Positions 32,722 to 41,849 of a stretch of 64,000 bases of DNA are shown piece by piece (positions within the stretch are counted from its first letter, which is position 1; the number at the start of each line of letters is the position of its first letter). Both the position numbers and the translations under genes were made by a program. Origin of the DNA: Streptomyces qaidamensis (GTDB taxonomy: Bacteria > Actinomycetota > Actinomycetes > Streptomycetales > Streptomycetaceae); the NCBI RefSeq assembly GCF_001611795.1, contig NZ_CP015098.1, forward strand, positions 3,968,001 to 4,032,000, in the 5' to 3' direction. The notes beneath the pieces were generated by a model that did no database searches, was not told the DNA's origin, and was given only the letters and a program-made list of their open reading frames with translations.

Positions 32722-33927
32722 ATGGCCGACTCCACACCCCCCACACACACCTCCGCGCAGCCTCCGCCCGACCGCCCCGTCTACGTCATCGGCGGCGGCC
32801 CCGGAGGGCTCTCCGTCGCGTACGCGCTGCGCGCCCGGGGCATACGGGCCGTCGTCCTGGAGAAGTCCGACCGGGTCGGGGCGTCGTGGCGCCGTCACTA
32901 CGACCGGCTGCACCTGCACACCACCCGACGCCTCTCGGCCCTGCCCGGGCTGCCGATGCCGCGCCGGTTCGGCCGGTGGGTGTCCCGGGACGACGTGGTG
33001 CGGTACCTGGAGAAGTACGCCGAGCACCACCGCCTCGAAATCGTCACCGGCGTCGAGGTGTCCCGCGTCGAGCGCACCCCCGACGGCACGGGCTGGCTGC
33101 TGCACGCCACCGGCGGCCGGGAACTGACCGGCGCGGCGGTCGTCGTCGCCACCGGCTGCAACCACACCCCGCGCGTGCCGGACTGGCCCGGCCGGTCCGC
33201 GTTCACCGGCGAGTTCCTGCACGCCCGCGACTACCGCAACGGCACGCCCTACGCCGGCCGGGACGTCCTCGTCGCCGGGGTCGGCAACACCGGCGCCGAG
33301 ATCGCCGTCGACCTGGTGGAGAGCGGCGCCTCCCGGGTCCGGCTCGCCGTGCGCACCGTCCCCCACATCGTGCGCCGTTCCACCGCCGGCTGGGCCGCCC
33401 AGTACAGCGGCGTCCTGGTCCGCCGGCTGCCGGTCGGCCTGGTCGACCGGATCTCCCGGGTGCAGGCCAGGGTGGCCCTGCCCGATCTGTCGGCCCACGG
33501 GCTGCCGCGTCCGGACACCGGGCTGTACACGCGGGTGAAGGAGGGGGCCGTCCCGGTGCAGGACGTCGGCCTGATCGACGCCGTGCGCAAGGGCAGGGTG
33601 GAGATCGTGGCCGCCGTGGACGGTTTCGAGGACGGCGGCAAGATCGCCCTGGCCGACGGCACCCGGATCTCCCCGGACGTGGTGATCGCCGCCACCGGCT
33701 ACGTCCGCGCCCTGGAGGGCCTGGTCGGTCACCTCGACGTGCTCGACGACCGCGGCAGGCCCGTCGTCCACGGCGCCCGCACCCCGCACACCGCTCCCGG
33801 CCTGTACTTCACCGGCTTCACCAACCCGATCAGCGGCAACCTCCGTGAAATGGCACTCGACGCGGTGAAGATCGCCAAGGCCGTCGCGCGGTCCGGCCCG
33901 GGGAGCGTGTCCCGGCTGCCGGGCTGA
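32722..33927 (+). CDS. FAD-dependent NAD(P)-binding monooxygenase-like protein (FMO/Baeyer-Villiger type)
   Basis: A 401-residue flavoprotein. The FAD Rossmann motif GGGPGGLSVAYAL is at about 24-36, a second nucleotide motif GVGNTGAEIAVDL near 192, the ATG-type motif VVATGCNHTPRVPDWPG near 136, and IAATGYVRAL near 324. This is the YUC/FMO-like group that hydroxylates or oxidises substrates with NADPH and O2. It lacks the CTGACG operator although it sits between regulon members, so control may differ. Confidence 0.85.
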   Translation: MADSTPPTHTSAQPPPDRPVYVIGGGPGGLSVAYALRARGIRAVVLEKSDRVGASWRRHYDRLHLHTTRRLSALPGLPMPRRFGRWVSRDDVVRYLEKYAEHHRLEIVTGVEVSRVERTPDGTGWLLHATGGRELTGAAVVVATGCNHTPRVPDWPGRSAFTGEFLHARDYRNGTPYAGRDVLVAGVGNTGAEIAVDLVESGASRVRLAVRTVPHIVRRSTAGWAAQYSGVLVRRLPVGLVDRISRVQARVALPDLSAHGLPRPDTGLYTRVKEGAVPVQDVGLIDAVRKGRVEIVAAVDGFEDGGKIALADGTRISPDVVIAATGYVRALEGLVGHLDVLDDRGRPVVHGARTPHTAPGLYFTGFTNPISGNLREMALDAVKIAKAVARSGPGSVSRLPG

Positions 33928-33983
33928 CGAACCCGCCCCGCCCGGCCGGACCTCCGTACAACTTCGCTCGTTCCGCCCAGTTC

Positions 33984-33998
33984 CTGACGCCGCATCAG
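33984..33998. promoter_or_regulatory. TetR-type operator, site 9 (CTGACGCCGCATCAG)
   Basis: First of two tandem palindromes between the monooxygenase stop and the ADP-forming synthetase. It has one right-arm substitution. Centre-to-centre distance to the next site is 24 bases, close to two helical turns plus. Confidence 0.65.
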
Positions 33999-34007
33999 TT
34001 CAGTAAT

Positions 34008-34022
34008 CTGACAGAGCGTCAG
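34008..34022. promoter_or_regulatory. TetR-type operator, site 10 (CTGACAGAGCGTCAG)
   Basis: Second palindrome, 33 bases before the synthetase start, preceded by TAAT as in several other copies. One left-arm substitution. Confidence 0.72.
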
Positions 34023-34055
34023 TTAGCGGCTGTCTCACAGGAGCGGGCGGAAACG

Positions 34056-36281
34056 ATGCTTGGATCGACCCACGGCACCCTCACCACCGACTCCCGCCGG
34101 ACCCGGGCCATCGCCTGCGGGGAGCGGTCCGGGCCCGTCGTGCACGGCAGGCCCGCCCAGGACGGCGACCTGGACGTCAGCGGACGCCCGCTGCACGCCG
34201 GCGTACCCGACCTGGACCGCTTCTTCCGCCCCCGGTCCGTCGCCGTGATCGGCGCCTCGGACGCCGAAGGCCGCCCCAACACCGGCATCACGCGGCAGCT
34301 CGCCGACTGGGCGGAGCGCGTCGGTGCCCGGCTCCACCCGGTACACCCCAGCCGGCCCTCCGTCTTCGGCATCCCCTGCTCCCCGTCCGTCGCCGGCCTG
34401 CCCGAACAGGTCGATCTGGCCGTGGTGCTGGTCGGCGACCCCCTCCCGGTGATCGAGGAACTGGCCGAGGCCAAGACGCGGTTCGCGGTCGTCTTCGCGT
34501 CCGGGTTCGCCGAGACCGGGCCGGAGGGCGAGGCCGCCCAGCGGCGCCTTGCCGCCGCCGTCGAGCGGTCGGGGCTGCGGCTGCTGGGGCCCAACACCAA
34601 CCTCAACGCCTTCGAGCGGTTCCGCGACGACCTGGAGGGGCCGGCGATCGCGCTGATCACCCAGTCCGGCCACCAGGGACGCCCGGTCTTCGCCCTGCAG
34701 GAGCTCGGCATCCGCCTCTCCCACTGGGCCCCCACCGGCAACGAGGCCGACCTCGACAGCGCCGACTTCCTCTCCTGGTTCGCCGAGCAGCCCGAGGTCG
34801 GCGCCATCGCCTGTTACCTGGAAGGGCTGAAGGACGGCCGTTCCTTCCTGCTCGCCGCCGACCGCGCCGCCCGGCGTGGAGTCCCGGTCGTGGCCGTCAA
34901 GGTGGGCCGTACCGAGACCGGCGCCCGCACGGCCGCCTCCCACACCGGCAAACTCACCGGCGCGGACGCCGTGGTGGACGCGGCGCTGCGCCAGTACGGC
35001 GTGATCCGGGTCGACGGGCTGGACGAACTCCAGGACACGGCCGCCCTGCTGGCCCGGGCCCGGCCGCCGCGCGCGGACGGGGTCGTCGTCTACTCGATCT
35101 CGGGCGGCACGGGCGCGCACGTCGCCGACCTGGCGACCGCCGCCGGTCTGAGCCTGCCGGTACTGTCCCAGGCCAGGCAGGCCGAGCTGCACCAGTGGAT
35201 ACCCGAGTACCTGAGCGTCGCCAACCCGGTCGACAACGGCGGGCATCCGGTGGGCGACGAGCGCGGCCGGAAGATCATCGACGCGATCCTCGCCGACCCC
35301 ACGGTGGGCGTGCTGATCTGCCCGGTCACCGGCCCGTTCCCGCCGCTCAGCGACCGGCTCGTCCGGGACCTGGTGGACGCGGCCGAGCAGACCGACAAGC
35401 TGGTCTGCGTGGTGTGGGGCTCGCCGGTCGGCACCGAGCCCGCCTACCGCGAGGTCCTGCTCGGCTCCTCCCGCGTGGCCACGTTCCGCACGGTCGGCAA
35501 CTGCCTCACCGCCGTCCGCGCCTACCTCGCCCACCACCGCTTCACGACCGGCTACCGCTCCCCCTTCGACGAGGCCCCGCGCACCCCGTCGCCGTCCTAC
35601 CGCAAGGCGCAGGCCCTGATGCAGCCCGGCCGGCAGCTGAGCGAGCACGCGGCGAAGCAGCTGCTGCGGGCGTACGGCATACGCGTACCGCGCGAGCAGC
35701 TGGTGACCAGCGCGGCAGCGGCCGTCCGCGCGGCCGGGCTCGTGGGCTACCCGGTGGTGATGAAGGCCTCCGGGGCCCGGATCGCCCACAAGAGCGAACT
35801 GGGCCTGGTGAAGATCGGGTTGACCTCGGCCAGCCAGGTCCGCGACGCCTACCGGGAGCTGACCGACATCGCCCGCTACGAGGACGTCGCCCTGGACGGC
35901 GTCCTGGTCTGCCAGATGGTGGAGCAGGGCGTCGAGATGGTCGTCGGTGTCGCCCACGACGACCTGTTCGGACCGACCGTGACCGTCGGACTCGGCGGCG
36001 TGCTCGTCGAGGTGCTGCGCGACACCGCCGTCGGGGTGCCGCCCTTCGGGGAGGAGCAGGCGCGGGACATGCTCGCCGGGCTGCGCGGGCGGGCCCTGCT
36101 CGACGGTGTCCGGGGGCGCCCGGCGGCGGATCTGGACGCGCTGGTCGAGGTCGTCCTGCGCGTGCAGCGCATGGCCCTGGAACTGAGCGACCAGCTCGCC
36201 GAGTTGGACATCAACCCGCTGATGGTGCTGCCGCAGGGGCAGGGCGCGGTGGCGCTGGACGCGCTGGCGGTGTGCCGCTGA
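34056..36281 (+). CDS. ADP-forming acyl-CoA synthetase (acetate-CoA ligase family), fused alpha-beta
   Basis: A 741-residue NDP-forming acyl-CoA ligase. After a 45-residue leader comes the CoA-binding Rossmann domain (PRSVAVIGASDAEGRP), then two succinyl-CoA-ligase-like domains with the phosphohistidine motif ASHTGKLTGAD near residue 294. A C-terminal ATP-grasp domain follows (YPVVMKASGARIAHKSELGLV near 565, ending in LDINPLMVL). It makes an acyl-CoA from acid, CoA and ATP, yielding ADP, or runs in reverse to conserve energy. Two operators precede it and a crotonase overlaps its stop by one base. Confidence 0.9.
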   Translation: MLGSTHGTLTTDSRRTRAIACGERSGPVVHGRPAQDGDLDVSGRPLHAGVPDLDRFFRPRSVAVIGASDAEGRPNTGITRQLADWAERVGARLHPVHPSRPSVFGIPCSPSVAGLPEQVDLAVVLVGDPLPVIEELAEAKTRFAVVFASGFAETGPEGEAAQRRLAAAVERSGLRLLGPNTNLNAFERFRDDLEGPAIALITQSGHQGRPVFALQELGIRLSHWAPTGNEADLDSADFLSWFAEQPEVGAIACYLEGLKDGRSFLLAADRAARRGVPVVAVKVGRTETGARTAASHTGKLTGADAVVDAALRQYGVIRVDGLDELQDTAALLARARPPRADGVVVYSISGGTGAHVADLATAAGLSLPVLSQARQAELHQWIPEYLSVANPVDNGGHPVGDERGRKIIDAILADPTVGVLICPVTGPFPPLSDRLVRDLVDAAEQTDKLVCVVWGSPVGTEPAYREVLLGSSRVATFRTVGNCLTAVRAYLAHHRFTTGYRSPFDEAPRTPSPSYRKAQALMQPGRQLSEHAAKQLLRAYGIRVPREQLVTSAAAAVRAAGLVGYPVVMKASGARIAHKSELGLVKIGLTSASQVRDAYRELTDIARYEDVALDGVLVCQMVEQGVEMVVGVAHDDLFGPTVTVGLGGVLVEVLRDTAVGVPPFGEEQARDMLAGLRGRALLDGVRGRPAADLDALVEVVLRVQRMALELSDQLAELDINPLMVLPQGQGAVALDALAVCR

Positions 36282-37066
36282 TGCCGGCCGTTCTGTACGC
36301 GACGGCCGGCCATGTCCTCTCCCTCACCCTCAATCGGCCCGAGTCGCTCAACGCCCTCACGCCGGACCAGCGGGACGAGATCGTCCGGCTGCTGTCCGAG
36401 GCGTCGGCGGCCCCCGGCGTACGAGCCGTCGTGATCACGGGGACGGGCCGCGGCTTCTGCGCCGGAGCGGACCTCAGGGGCGCCGGGACATCCGGCGAAC
36501 GCCTCGCGGGCGATGTCGCCCGCACCCTCCGCACCGGCGCCCAGCGGCTGATCGGCGCCGTGCTCGACTGTGAGAAGCCGGTGATCGCGGCGGTGAACGG
36601 CACGGCGGCCGGCCTCGGCGCGCATCTGGCGTTCGCCTGCGATCTGGTCCTCGCGGGCGAATCCGCCCGCTTCATCGAGGTGTTCGCACGCCGCGGACTG
36701 GTCCCCGACGGCGGCGGCGCCTATCTCCTGCCCCGCCTCATCGGCCCGCAGCGCGCGAAGGAGCTGATGTTCTTCGGCGACGCGCTCAGCGCAGCGGAAG
36801 CCGAACGCCTCGGGCTCGTCAACCGGGTCGTCCGCGACGAGGAGCTGGAGAGGACGGCACGCGTGTGGGCCGAGCGTCTCGCCTCCGGCCCCACCCGCGC
36901 CCTCGCCCTGACCAAGCAGCTCGTCAACGCCTCCCTCGACACCGACCGCGCCGCCGCCTTCGCCGCCGAGGCAGCCGCGCAGGAGATCAACATGACGACG
37001 GCGGACGCACGGGAGGGCGTACGGAGCTTCGTGGAACGGCGGAGCGCGGAGTTCGAGGGACGCTGA
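36281..37066 (+). CDS. Enoyl-CoA hydratase/isomerase family protein, PaaG-like
   Basis: A 261-residue crotonase. Oxyanion strands GRGFCAGADL (near 57-66) and NGTAAGLGAHLAFACDL (near 106-122) are intact. The classical catalytic Glu positions read GLGAH and FARRGLVPDGGG; the Asp of LVPDGGG is the residue expected in PaaG-type isomerases, so double-bond or ring isomerisation of a CoA ester is more likely than simple hydration. It is translationally coupled to the ADP-forming synthetase (TGATG). Confidence 0.86.
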   Translation: MPAVLYATAGHVLSLTLNRPESLNALTPDQRDEIVRLLSEASAAPGVRAVVITGTGRGFCAGADLRGAGTSGERLAGDVARTLRTGAQRLIGAVLDCEKPVIAAVNGTAAGLGAHLAFACDLVLAGESARFIEVFARRGLVPDGGGAYLLPRLIGPQRAKELMFFGDALSAAEAERLGLVNRVVRDEELERTARVWAERLASGPTRALALTKQLVNASLDTDRAAAFAAEAAAQEINMTTADAREGVRSFVERRSAEFEGR

Positions 37067-37076
37067 CCCTTCCTAT

Positions 37077-37091
37077 CTGACGAGCCGTCAG
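37077..37091. promoter_or_regulatory. TetR-type operator, site 11 (CTGACGAGCCGTCAG)
   Basis: A perfect 6-base-arm palindrome between the crotonase stop and the flavin reductase, ending 5 bases before the ATG. It shows that the flavin reductase has its own regulated promoter. Confidence 0.78.
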
Positions 37092-37096
37092 CTTCA

Positions 37097-37726
37097 ATGG
37101 CGGATGTGATGGGACAAGCAGGGATGGCGGAAGCCGCCGTCCGCTACCTCAGGTCGAACCGCACACCCGCCCCGGAGCCCGTCGAAGCGCTGCCGCGCCC
37201 CGATCTGCGCTGCGTCGCCGAGGACGAGCGCGCACCACTCGACCCGGCTGAGTTCCGACGCGTCCTCGGCGCCTTCGCGACGGGCGTGACGGTCATCACG
37301 GCACCACCCACCGCCGACGGTGACTCCCCCGCCGGCTTCGCCTGCCAGTCCTTCACGTCCCTTTCCCTCACCCCGCCCCTGGTGGCCTTCATGGTCGGCC
37401 GTACGTCGTCGACGTGGCCGCGGATCGCGCGGGCGGGGGTGTTCTGCGTGAACGTCCTGGGCGCGGGCCAGGGCGAGTTGTGCCGCGCTTTCGCGGTGAG
37501 CGGCGCGGACAAGTTCGCGGGCGTGGCCCACGACGCCGCGCCGGTGTCGGGCTCGCCCCGGCTGACGGGCGCCGTTGCGTGGATCGACTGCGCGATCCAC
37601 GCCGTCCACACCGGCGGTGACCACCTCATCGTGGTCGGCCGGGTGAACGCCCTCGGCACGGCGGACGATCCGTCCGAACCGCTGCTCTTCCACCGGGGGC
37701 GCTTCACCCGGCCGGCCCGCCCGTAG
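37097..37726 (+). CDS. Flavin reductase family protein (HsaB-like NAD(P)H:flavin oxidoreductase)
   Basis: A 209-residue split-barrel flavin reductase. The core FRRVLGAFATGVTVIT (near 53-68), SFTSLSLTPPLVAF and GVFCVNVL are characteristic, with GGDHLIVVGRV near the end. It would supply reduced FMN or FAD to a two-component monooxygenase. No dedicated oxygenase lies beside it; the luciferase-like proteins at 3425 and 5435 are candidates. Operator 37077-37091 abuts the start; internal ATGs at 37109 and 37127 are alternative starts that would leave a longer leader. Confidence 0.87.
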   Translation: MADVMGQAGMAEAAVRYLRSNRTPAPEPVEALPRPDLRCVAEDERAPLDPAEFRRVLGAFATGVTVITAPPTADGDSPAGFACQSFTSLSLTPPLVAFMVGRTSSTWPRIARAGVFCVNVLGAGQGELCRAFAVSGADKFAGVAHDAAPVSGSPRLTGAVAWIDCAIHAVHTGGDHLIVVGRVNALGTADDPSEPLLFHRGRFTRPARP

Positions 37727-37935
37727 GGCTCACGCCACGGTCGGCCGCCAGCCGCCACAGCAGCCCGGTGCCCTCACAGGCCAGCCGGTGGGCGACGGCG
37801 GCCCGCATCCGGTCGTCGGCGACGACCCGGCGGGCAGGGGCAGCCCGGGCTCGGAGTGCCAGCGGGCGGAACAAGGTCGAGCTCACAATGGGCCGACCGG
37901 GCGGAGCGTCGCGTCGGACCAGGGAGGCAGGAGCC

Positions 37936-38403
37936 ATGACCACCGAGGACGGCCCGCAGGAACCCGCCGAGCACGCCCGCTTCGCCGCCTGCCTGGGCGA
38001 GCTGGAACAGGTCGCCGACACGGACGAGATGGAGCTGGTCGGCGCTGTCCTCGCCGACCCGGACCGCGTCATGGCCGAGGCTGCCGTGGTGCGGCACCTC
38101 GACCGCCGGGCCGCACAGCTGTGGCCAAAACCCGCCTGGGAGGAGTGGGCAGCGGCCGTGGGCCGGGTGGTGACCGGACGGCCTTTCCTGGTCCGGCGCC
38201 TCCAGGAGTGGTCCCTGTTTCGATCGGTCTCCCTTCAACTGCCCTGGCGGTCAGAGGATTTGCTCGTGTCGTCGGACTGGCTCCAGCTCAAGACCGCGGC
38301 CGGGTCGAGCCCCGATGCCCTCGATGTCCTCGCCGAGAGCGGCCGGACGAAGAGGATCCGCAACGCCGCCCGGGCGAGCCGCGCGCGGCGGATCGAGGCC
38401 TGA
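37936..38403 (+). CDS. Hypothetical protein, 155 residues
   Basis: A mostly helical acidic-then-basic protein, with no signal peptide or membrane segment. Notable segments are AEHARFAACLGELEQVADTDEMELVGAVLADPD and WPKPAWEEWAAAVGRVV. A good GGAGGCAGGAG ribosome site precedes the ATG. I do not recognise the family. The 209 bases before it contain no convincing gene. Confidence 0.65.
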   Translation: MTTEDGPQEPAEHARFAACLGELEQVADTDEMELVGAVLADPDRVMAEAAVVRHLDRRAAQLWPKPAWEEWAAAVGRVVTGRPFLVRRLQEWSLFRSVSLQLPWRSEDLLVSSDWLQLKTAAGSSPDALDVLAESGRTKRIRNAARASRARRIEA

Positions 38404-38423
38404 AGCCCGGAAGACCGGCCCGT

Positions 38424-39722
38424 TCAGGCCGCGACCGGCTCGCCCCCCGCCCTCCGCCGGATCACCAGCGCCATCAGCGCCGCCGCAGCGCACAGCGCCC
38501 CCGACGCGTACCAGACCACGTCGTACGTGCCGAACGTGTCGCGGGCGACGCCGCCCAGGAAGGCGACGAGGGCGGCGCCGACCTGGTGGGAGGCGAGGAC
38601 CCAGCCGAAGACGATCGCGCTGTCCTCGCCGTAGTGCTCGCGGCACAGGGCGAGGGTGGGCGGGACGGTGGCGACCCAGTCGAGGCCGTAGAAGACGATG
38701 AAGAAGATCATCGGCGGGTGGACCACGGGGCCCAGCAGGAGCGGGAGGAACATCAGCGACACGCCCCGCAGCGCGTAGTACACCGCCAGCAGGCGGCGCG
38801 GCTCGAAGCGGTCCGTGAACCAGCCCGAGGCGATCGTGCCGACGACGTCGAAGACGCCGATGACCGCGAGCAGGGAGGCGGCGGCCTGGACGGGCATGTG
38901 GTGGTCGTGGGCCGCTGGGATGAAGTGGGTCTGGATCAGGCCGTTGGTGGAGGCGCCGCAGATCGCGAAGGTGCCGGCGAGCAGCCAGAACGGGCCGGTG
39001 CGCACGGCCGAGAGCAGGACGGTCACGGCCCGGCGGGCGGCGCCGGGGACGGGCGGCGGCTTCGGCACGAACTCGGCGGCACCGTACGGCTTCTGGCCCA
39101 CGTCCGCCGGGTGGTCGTGCAGCAGGAGCCACACGAACGGCACGACCGCGAGGGCGGCGAGGGCGACCGTCACGGCGGCCGGGCGCCAGTCGTAGCGGTC
39201 GATGATCCAGGACAGCAGGGGCAGGAAGATCAGCTGGCCGGAGGCCGAGGCGGCGGTGAGGATGCCGCTGACCAGGCCGCGCCGTTCGGTGAACCAGCGG
39301 TTGGTGACGGTCGCCGCGAAGGCCAGCGCCATGGAGCCGGAGCCGAGACCGACCAGCAGGCCCCAGCACAGCATCAGCTGCCAGGCCGCGGTCATCCACA
39401 CCGTGAGCCAGGAGCCGGCCGCGATCACGGTGAGGGCGACCGCGACGACCCGGCGGATGCCGAAGCGGTCCATCAGGGCCGCCGCGAACGGGGCCGTCAG
39501 GCCGTACAGCGCGAGATTCACCGAGACAGCGGCGCCGATCGTGCCGCGCGACCAGTCGAACTCGTCATGCAACGGGTCGATGAGCAGGCCCGGCACGGAA
39601 CGGAAGGCGGCGGCGCCGATGATCGTCACGAAGGTGACGGCGGCGACGAACCAGGCGCGGTGCACGCGCACACGAGTCGGCTTCGGCGGCTGCTGGACGG
39701 CCGCCGCATCGGTTGTCCGGGT
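38424..39722 (-). CDS. MFS transporter, oxalate/formate-antiporter-like
   Basis: A 12-helix major facilitator of about 432 residues. The first helix is AWFVAAVTFVTIIGAAAF. The loop after helix 2 reads DRFGIRRVVAVA, a variant of the GxxxDRxGRR motif, and a cytoplasmic middle loop lies near 205-225. The group includes monocarboxylate and oxalate/formate exchangers, so uptake of an acidic substrate is plausible. The start is GTG 39722 or ATG 39758. It is divergent from the GlxA-type regulator and lacks a CTGACG operator. Confidence 0.85.
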   Translation of the reverse strand, partial: TRTTDAAAVQQPPKPTRVRVHRAWFVAAVTFVTIIGAAAFRSVPGLLIDPLHDEFDWSRGTIGAAVSVNLALYGLTAPFAAALMDRFGIRRVVAVALTVIAAGSWLTVWMTAAWQLMLCWGLLVGLGSGSMALAFAATVTNRWFTERRGLVSGILTAASASGQLIFLPLLSWIIDRYDWRPAAVTVALAALAVVPFVWLLLHDHPADVGQKPYGAAEFVPKPPPVPGAARRAVTVLLSAVRTGPFWLLAGTFAICGASTNGLIQTHFIPAAHDHHMPVQAAASLLAVIGVFDVVGTIASGWFTDRFEPRRLLAVYYALRGVSLMFLPLLLGPVVHPPMIFFIVFYGLDWVATVPPTLALCREHYGEDSAIVFGWVLASHQVGAALVAFLGGVARDTFGTYDVVWYASGALCAAAALMALVIRRRAGGEPVAA

Positions 39723-39796
39723 CACGGCATAGAGCTTCCGACCTGCGGCTCGCTCCATCGAGTGGCCCGAAGGACAGCATTCGTTAGGATCAGGCC

Positions 39797-40810
39797 ATGC
39801 GCCGTGAGCCGGAGTTCCGCCCGCACCGGGTCGTCGTCCTCGCCCTCGACGGCCTGCTCCCCTTCGAGCTGGGCATCCCGCACCGCATCTTCGGCCGCCC
39901 CCGGGACGCCCGGGGGCGGCCGCTGTACGACGTCGTCACCTGCTCGATCCGCCCGCCGGGCCCGGTGCGGACCGACGCCGACTTCGCCGTCCAGGTCGAG
40001 CACGGCCCCGAGGCCCTGGCCACCGCCGACACCGTGATCGTCCCGGCGTCGTACGAACTCGGCCCGGTCTTCGAGGAGGGCGTGCTCACCGGCGAACTGG
40101 CCGCCGCCCTCGACCACATCCGCCCCGGCACCCGGCTCGCCTCGATCTGCACCGGCGTCTACGTCCTCGCCGCCGCCGGTCTCCTCGACGGCCGGCCCGC
40201 CACGACGCACTGGGCCGACGCCGACCGCTTCCAGCGGCTCTTCCCGCACATCCAGGTCGATCCGGACGTCCTGTTCATCGACGACGGCGACGTCCTGACC
40301 TCCGCCGGTGTCGCGGCCGGCATCGACCTGTGCCTGCACATGGTGCGCCGCGACCACGGCACGGCGGTCGCCAACGACGTGGCCCGCCGCACGGTCGTAC
40401 CGCCGCACCGCGACGGCGGTCAGGCGCAGTACATCCACCGGCCCGTGCCCGACCCGCAGCAGGCGACCACGACCTCGGCCCGGGCCTGGGCCCTGGGCCG
40501 TCTCCACGAGCCGATCCAGCTGCGTGACATGGCGGCGCAGGAGTCCATGTCGGTGCGCACCTTCACCCGCCGTTTCCGTGAGGAGACCGGCGTCAGCCCC
40601 GGCCAGTGGCTCACCCAGCAGCGCGTGGAGCGGGCCCGGCACCTCCTGGAGTCCACCGACCGCTCCGTCGAGCAGGTGGCGCGGGAGGCGGGCTTCGGCA
40701 CGGCCCAGTCGATGCGCCAGCACCTCCAGGCGGCCCTCGGCGTCACGCCCACCGCCTACCGGCGCACCTTCCGGGCGGAGAAGGAGACCGCCGCCGCCCT
40801 CAGAAGGTGA
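39797..40810 (+). CDS. GlxA family transcriptional regulator (DJ-1/PfpI domain plus AraC HTH)
   Basis: A 337-residue regulator. The N-terminal DJ-1/PfpI domain (about 10-190) keeps the nucleophile-elbow Cys in ASICTGVYVLA, although family members are usually non-enzymatic sensors. The C-terminal AraC/XylS domain (about 225-325) has two helix-turn-helix units (IQLRDMAAQESMSVRTFTRRF and VEQVAREAGFGTAQSMRQHL). It is likely to control the divergent MFS gene. Its 3' end overlaps the convergent alcohol dehydrogenase by 11 bases. Confidence 0.88.
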   Translation: MRREPEFRPHRVVVLALDGLLPFELGIPHRIFGRPRDARGRPLYDVVTCSIRPPGPVRTDADFAVQVEHGPEALATADTVIVPASYELGPVFEEGVLTGELAAALDHIRPGTRLASICTGVYVLAAAGLLDGRPATTHWADADRFQRLFPHIQVDPDVLFIDDGDVLTSAGVAAGIDLCLHMVRRDHGTAVANDVARRTVVPPHRDGGQAQYIHRPVPDPQQATTTSARAWALGRLHEPIQLRDMAAQESMSVRTFTRRFREETGVSPGQWLTQQRVERARHLLESTDRSVEQVAREAGFGTAQSMRQHLQAALGVTPTAYRRTFRAEKETAAALRR

Positions 40811-41849
40811 GCACCGCCCGTGCCACCCGCCCCGCCTCCGCGTCCGCCGCCGCCTTCTCGAAGTCCTCGACCGGGTAGGTCCGGCTGACCAGTTCGTCGA
40901 GCAGGAGGCGCCCCTGGCGGTACAGCCCGGCGTACAGGGCGATGTCCCGCTGGGGTCGGGAGGAGCCGTAACGGCAGCCCAGGATGGACTTGTCGAGGTA
41001 CATCGAGGAGACCCGGAAGGACGCCTCGGCCGTGGCGGGCGGGACCCCGAGCAGGATCGCCTGGCCGTGCCGGTCCAGGGCGTCGATCGCCTGCCGGATC
41101 AGCTCCACGCGGCCGACGCACTCGAAGGCGTGGTCCGCGCCGGTGGGCAGCAGCTCGCGCACCCCCTCGGTGGACGTCAGGAAGTCGGTCGCGCCGAACC
41201 GGCGTGCCGCCTCCTCCTTCGCCGGGTTGGCGTCGACGGCCACGATCCGCCCGGCGCCCGCAAGCCGGGCCCCCTGAAGCACGTTCAGGCCGATGCCGCC
41301 CGTCCCGATGACCAGGACGCTGTCGCCGCGGTCCACCCGTGCCCGGTTCAGTACGGCGCCCACCCCGGTCAGCACCCCGCACCCGATGAGCGCCGCCGAC
41401 GTCAGCGGGATGTCGTCGGGGATCCGGACGGCCTGGACGGCCTGGACGACGGTGCGCTCGGCGAACGCCGAGTTGGACGCGAACTGGTGCACCGGCGATC
41501 CGTCGTGGCGGAACGGTCGGCCGGGGCGTCCGATGGCCTGCCGGCACATGGTCGGCCGGCCCCGGTCGCACTCGGCGCACGTGCCGCAGTTCGCCAGGGT
41601 GGACAGCGCCACATGGTCACCGGGCGCGACATGGGTGACGCCCCCACCCACCGCCTCCACGACCCCGGCCCCCTCATGGCCCAGCACCACAGGCACGGGG
41701 AACGGTATGGTCCCGTCCACCACCGACAGATCGCTGTGGCACAGCCCGGCCGCCGAGATCGCGACCCGCACCTCGCCCGGCCCCGGCTCGCGCACCTCCA
41801 GGTCCGTCACGACCCGGATGTGCCTCCCGTCGAAGATCACGCCTCGCAT
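40800..41849 (-). CDS. Zinc-dependent alcohol dehydrogenase (MDR superfamily)
   Basis: A 349-residue medium-chain dehydrogenase. Catalytic zinc ligands are visible in GLCHSD and GHEGAG; the structural zinc Cys cluster CGTCAECDRGRPTMC is complete; the NAD-binding motif is GTGGIGLNVLQGA near 178. It oxidises an alcohol, probably an intermediate with a bulky or aryl group as in the AdhD/NDMA-type branch. It is the last gene of the operon SDR - acyl-CoA dehydrogenase - ADH; starts GTG 41852 and ATG 41849 both overlap the upstream stop. Confidence 0.9.
   Translation of the reverse strand: MRGVIFDGRHIRVVTDLEVREPGPGEVRVAISAAGLCHSDLSVVDGTIPFPVPVVLGHEGAGVVEAVGGGVTHVAPGDHVALSTLANCGTCAECDRGRPTMCRQAIGRPGRPFRHDGSPVHQFASNSAFAERTVVQAVQAVRIPDDIPLTSAALIGCGVLTGVGAVLNRARVDRGDSVLVIGTGGIGLNVLQGARLAGAGRIVAVDANPAKEEAARRFGATDFLTSTEGVRELLPTGADHAFECVGRVELIRQAIDALDRHGQAILLGVPPATAEASFRVSSMYLDKSILGCRYGSSRPQRDIALYAGLYRQGRLLLDELVSRTYPVEDFEKAAADAEAGRVARAVLTF

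Noticed and set aside
37704..37890. Short minus-strand frame (about 60 residues, GTG start) overlapping the end of the flavin reductase gene
   Set aside because: No ribosome site, overlap with a solid gene, and no recognisable family; possibly a remnant but not supportable.
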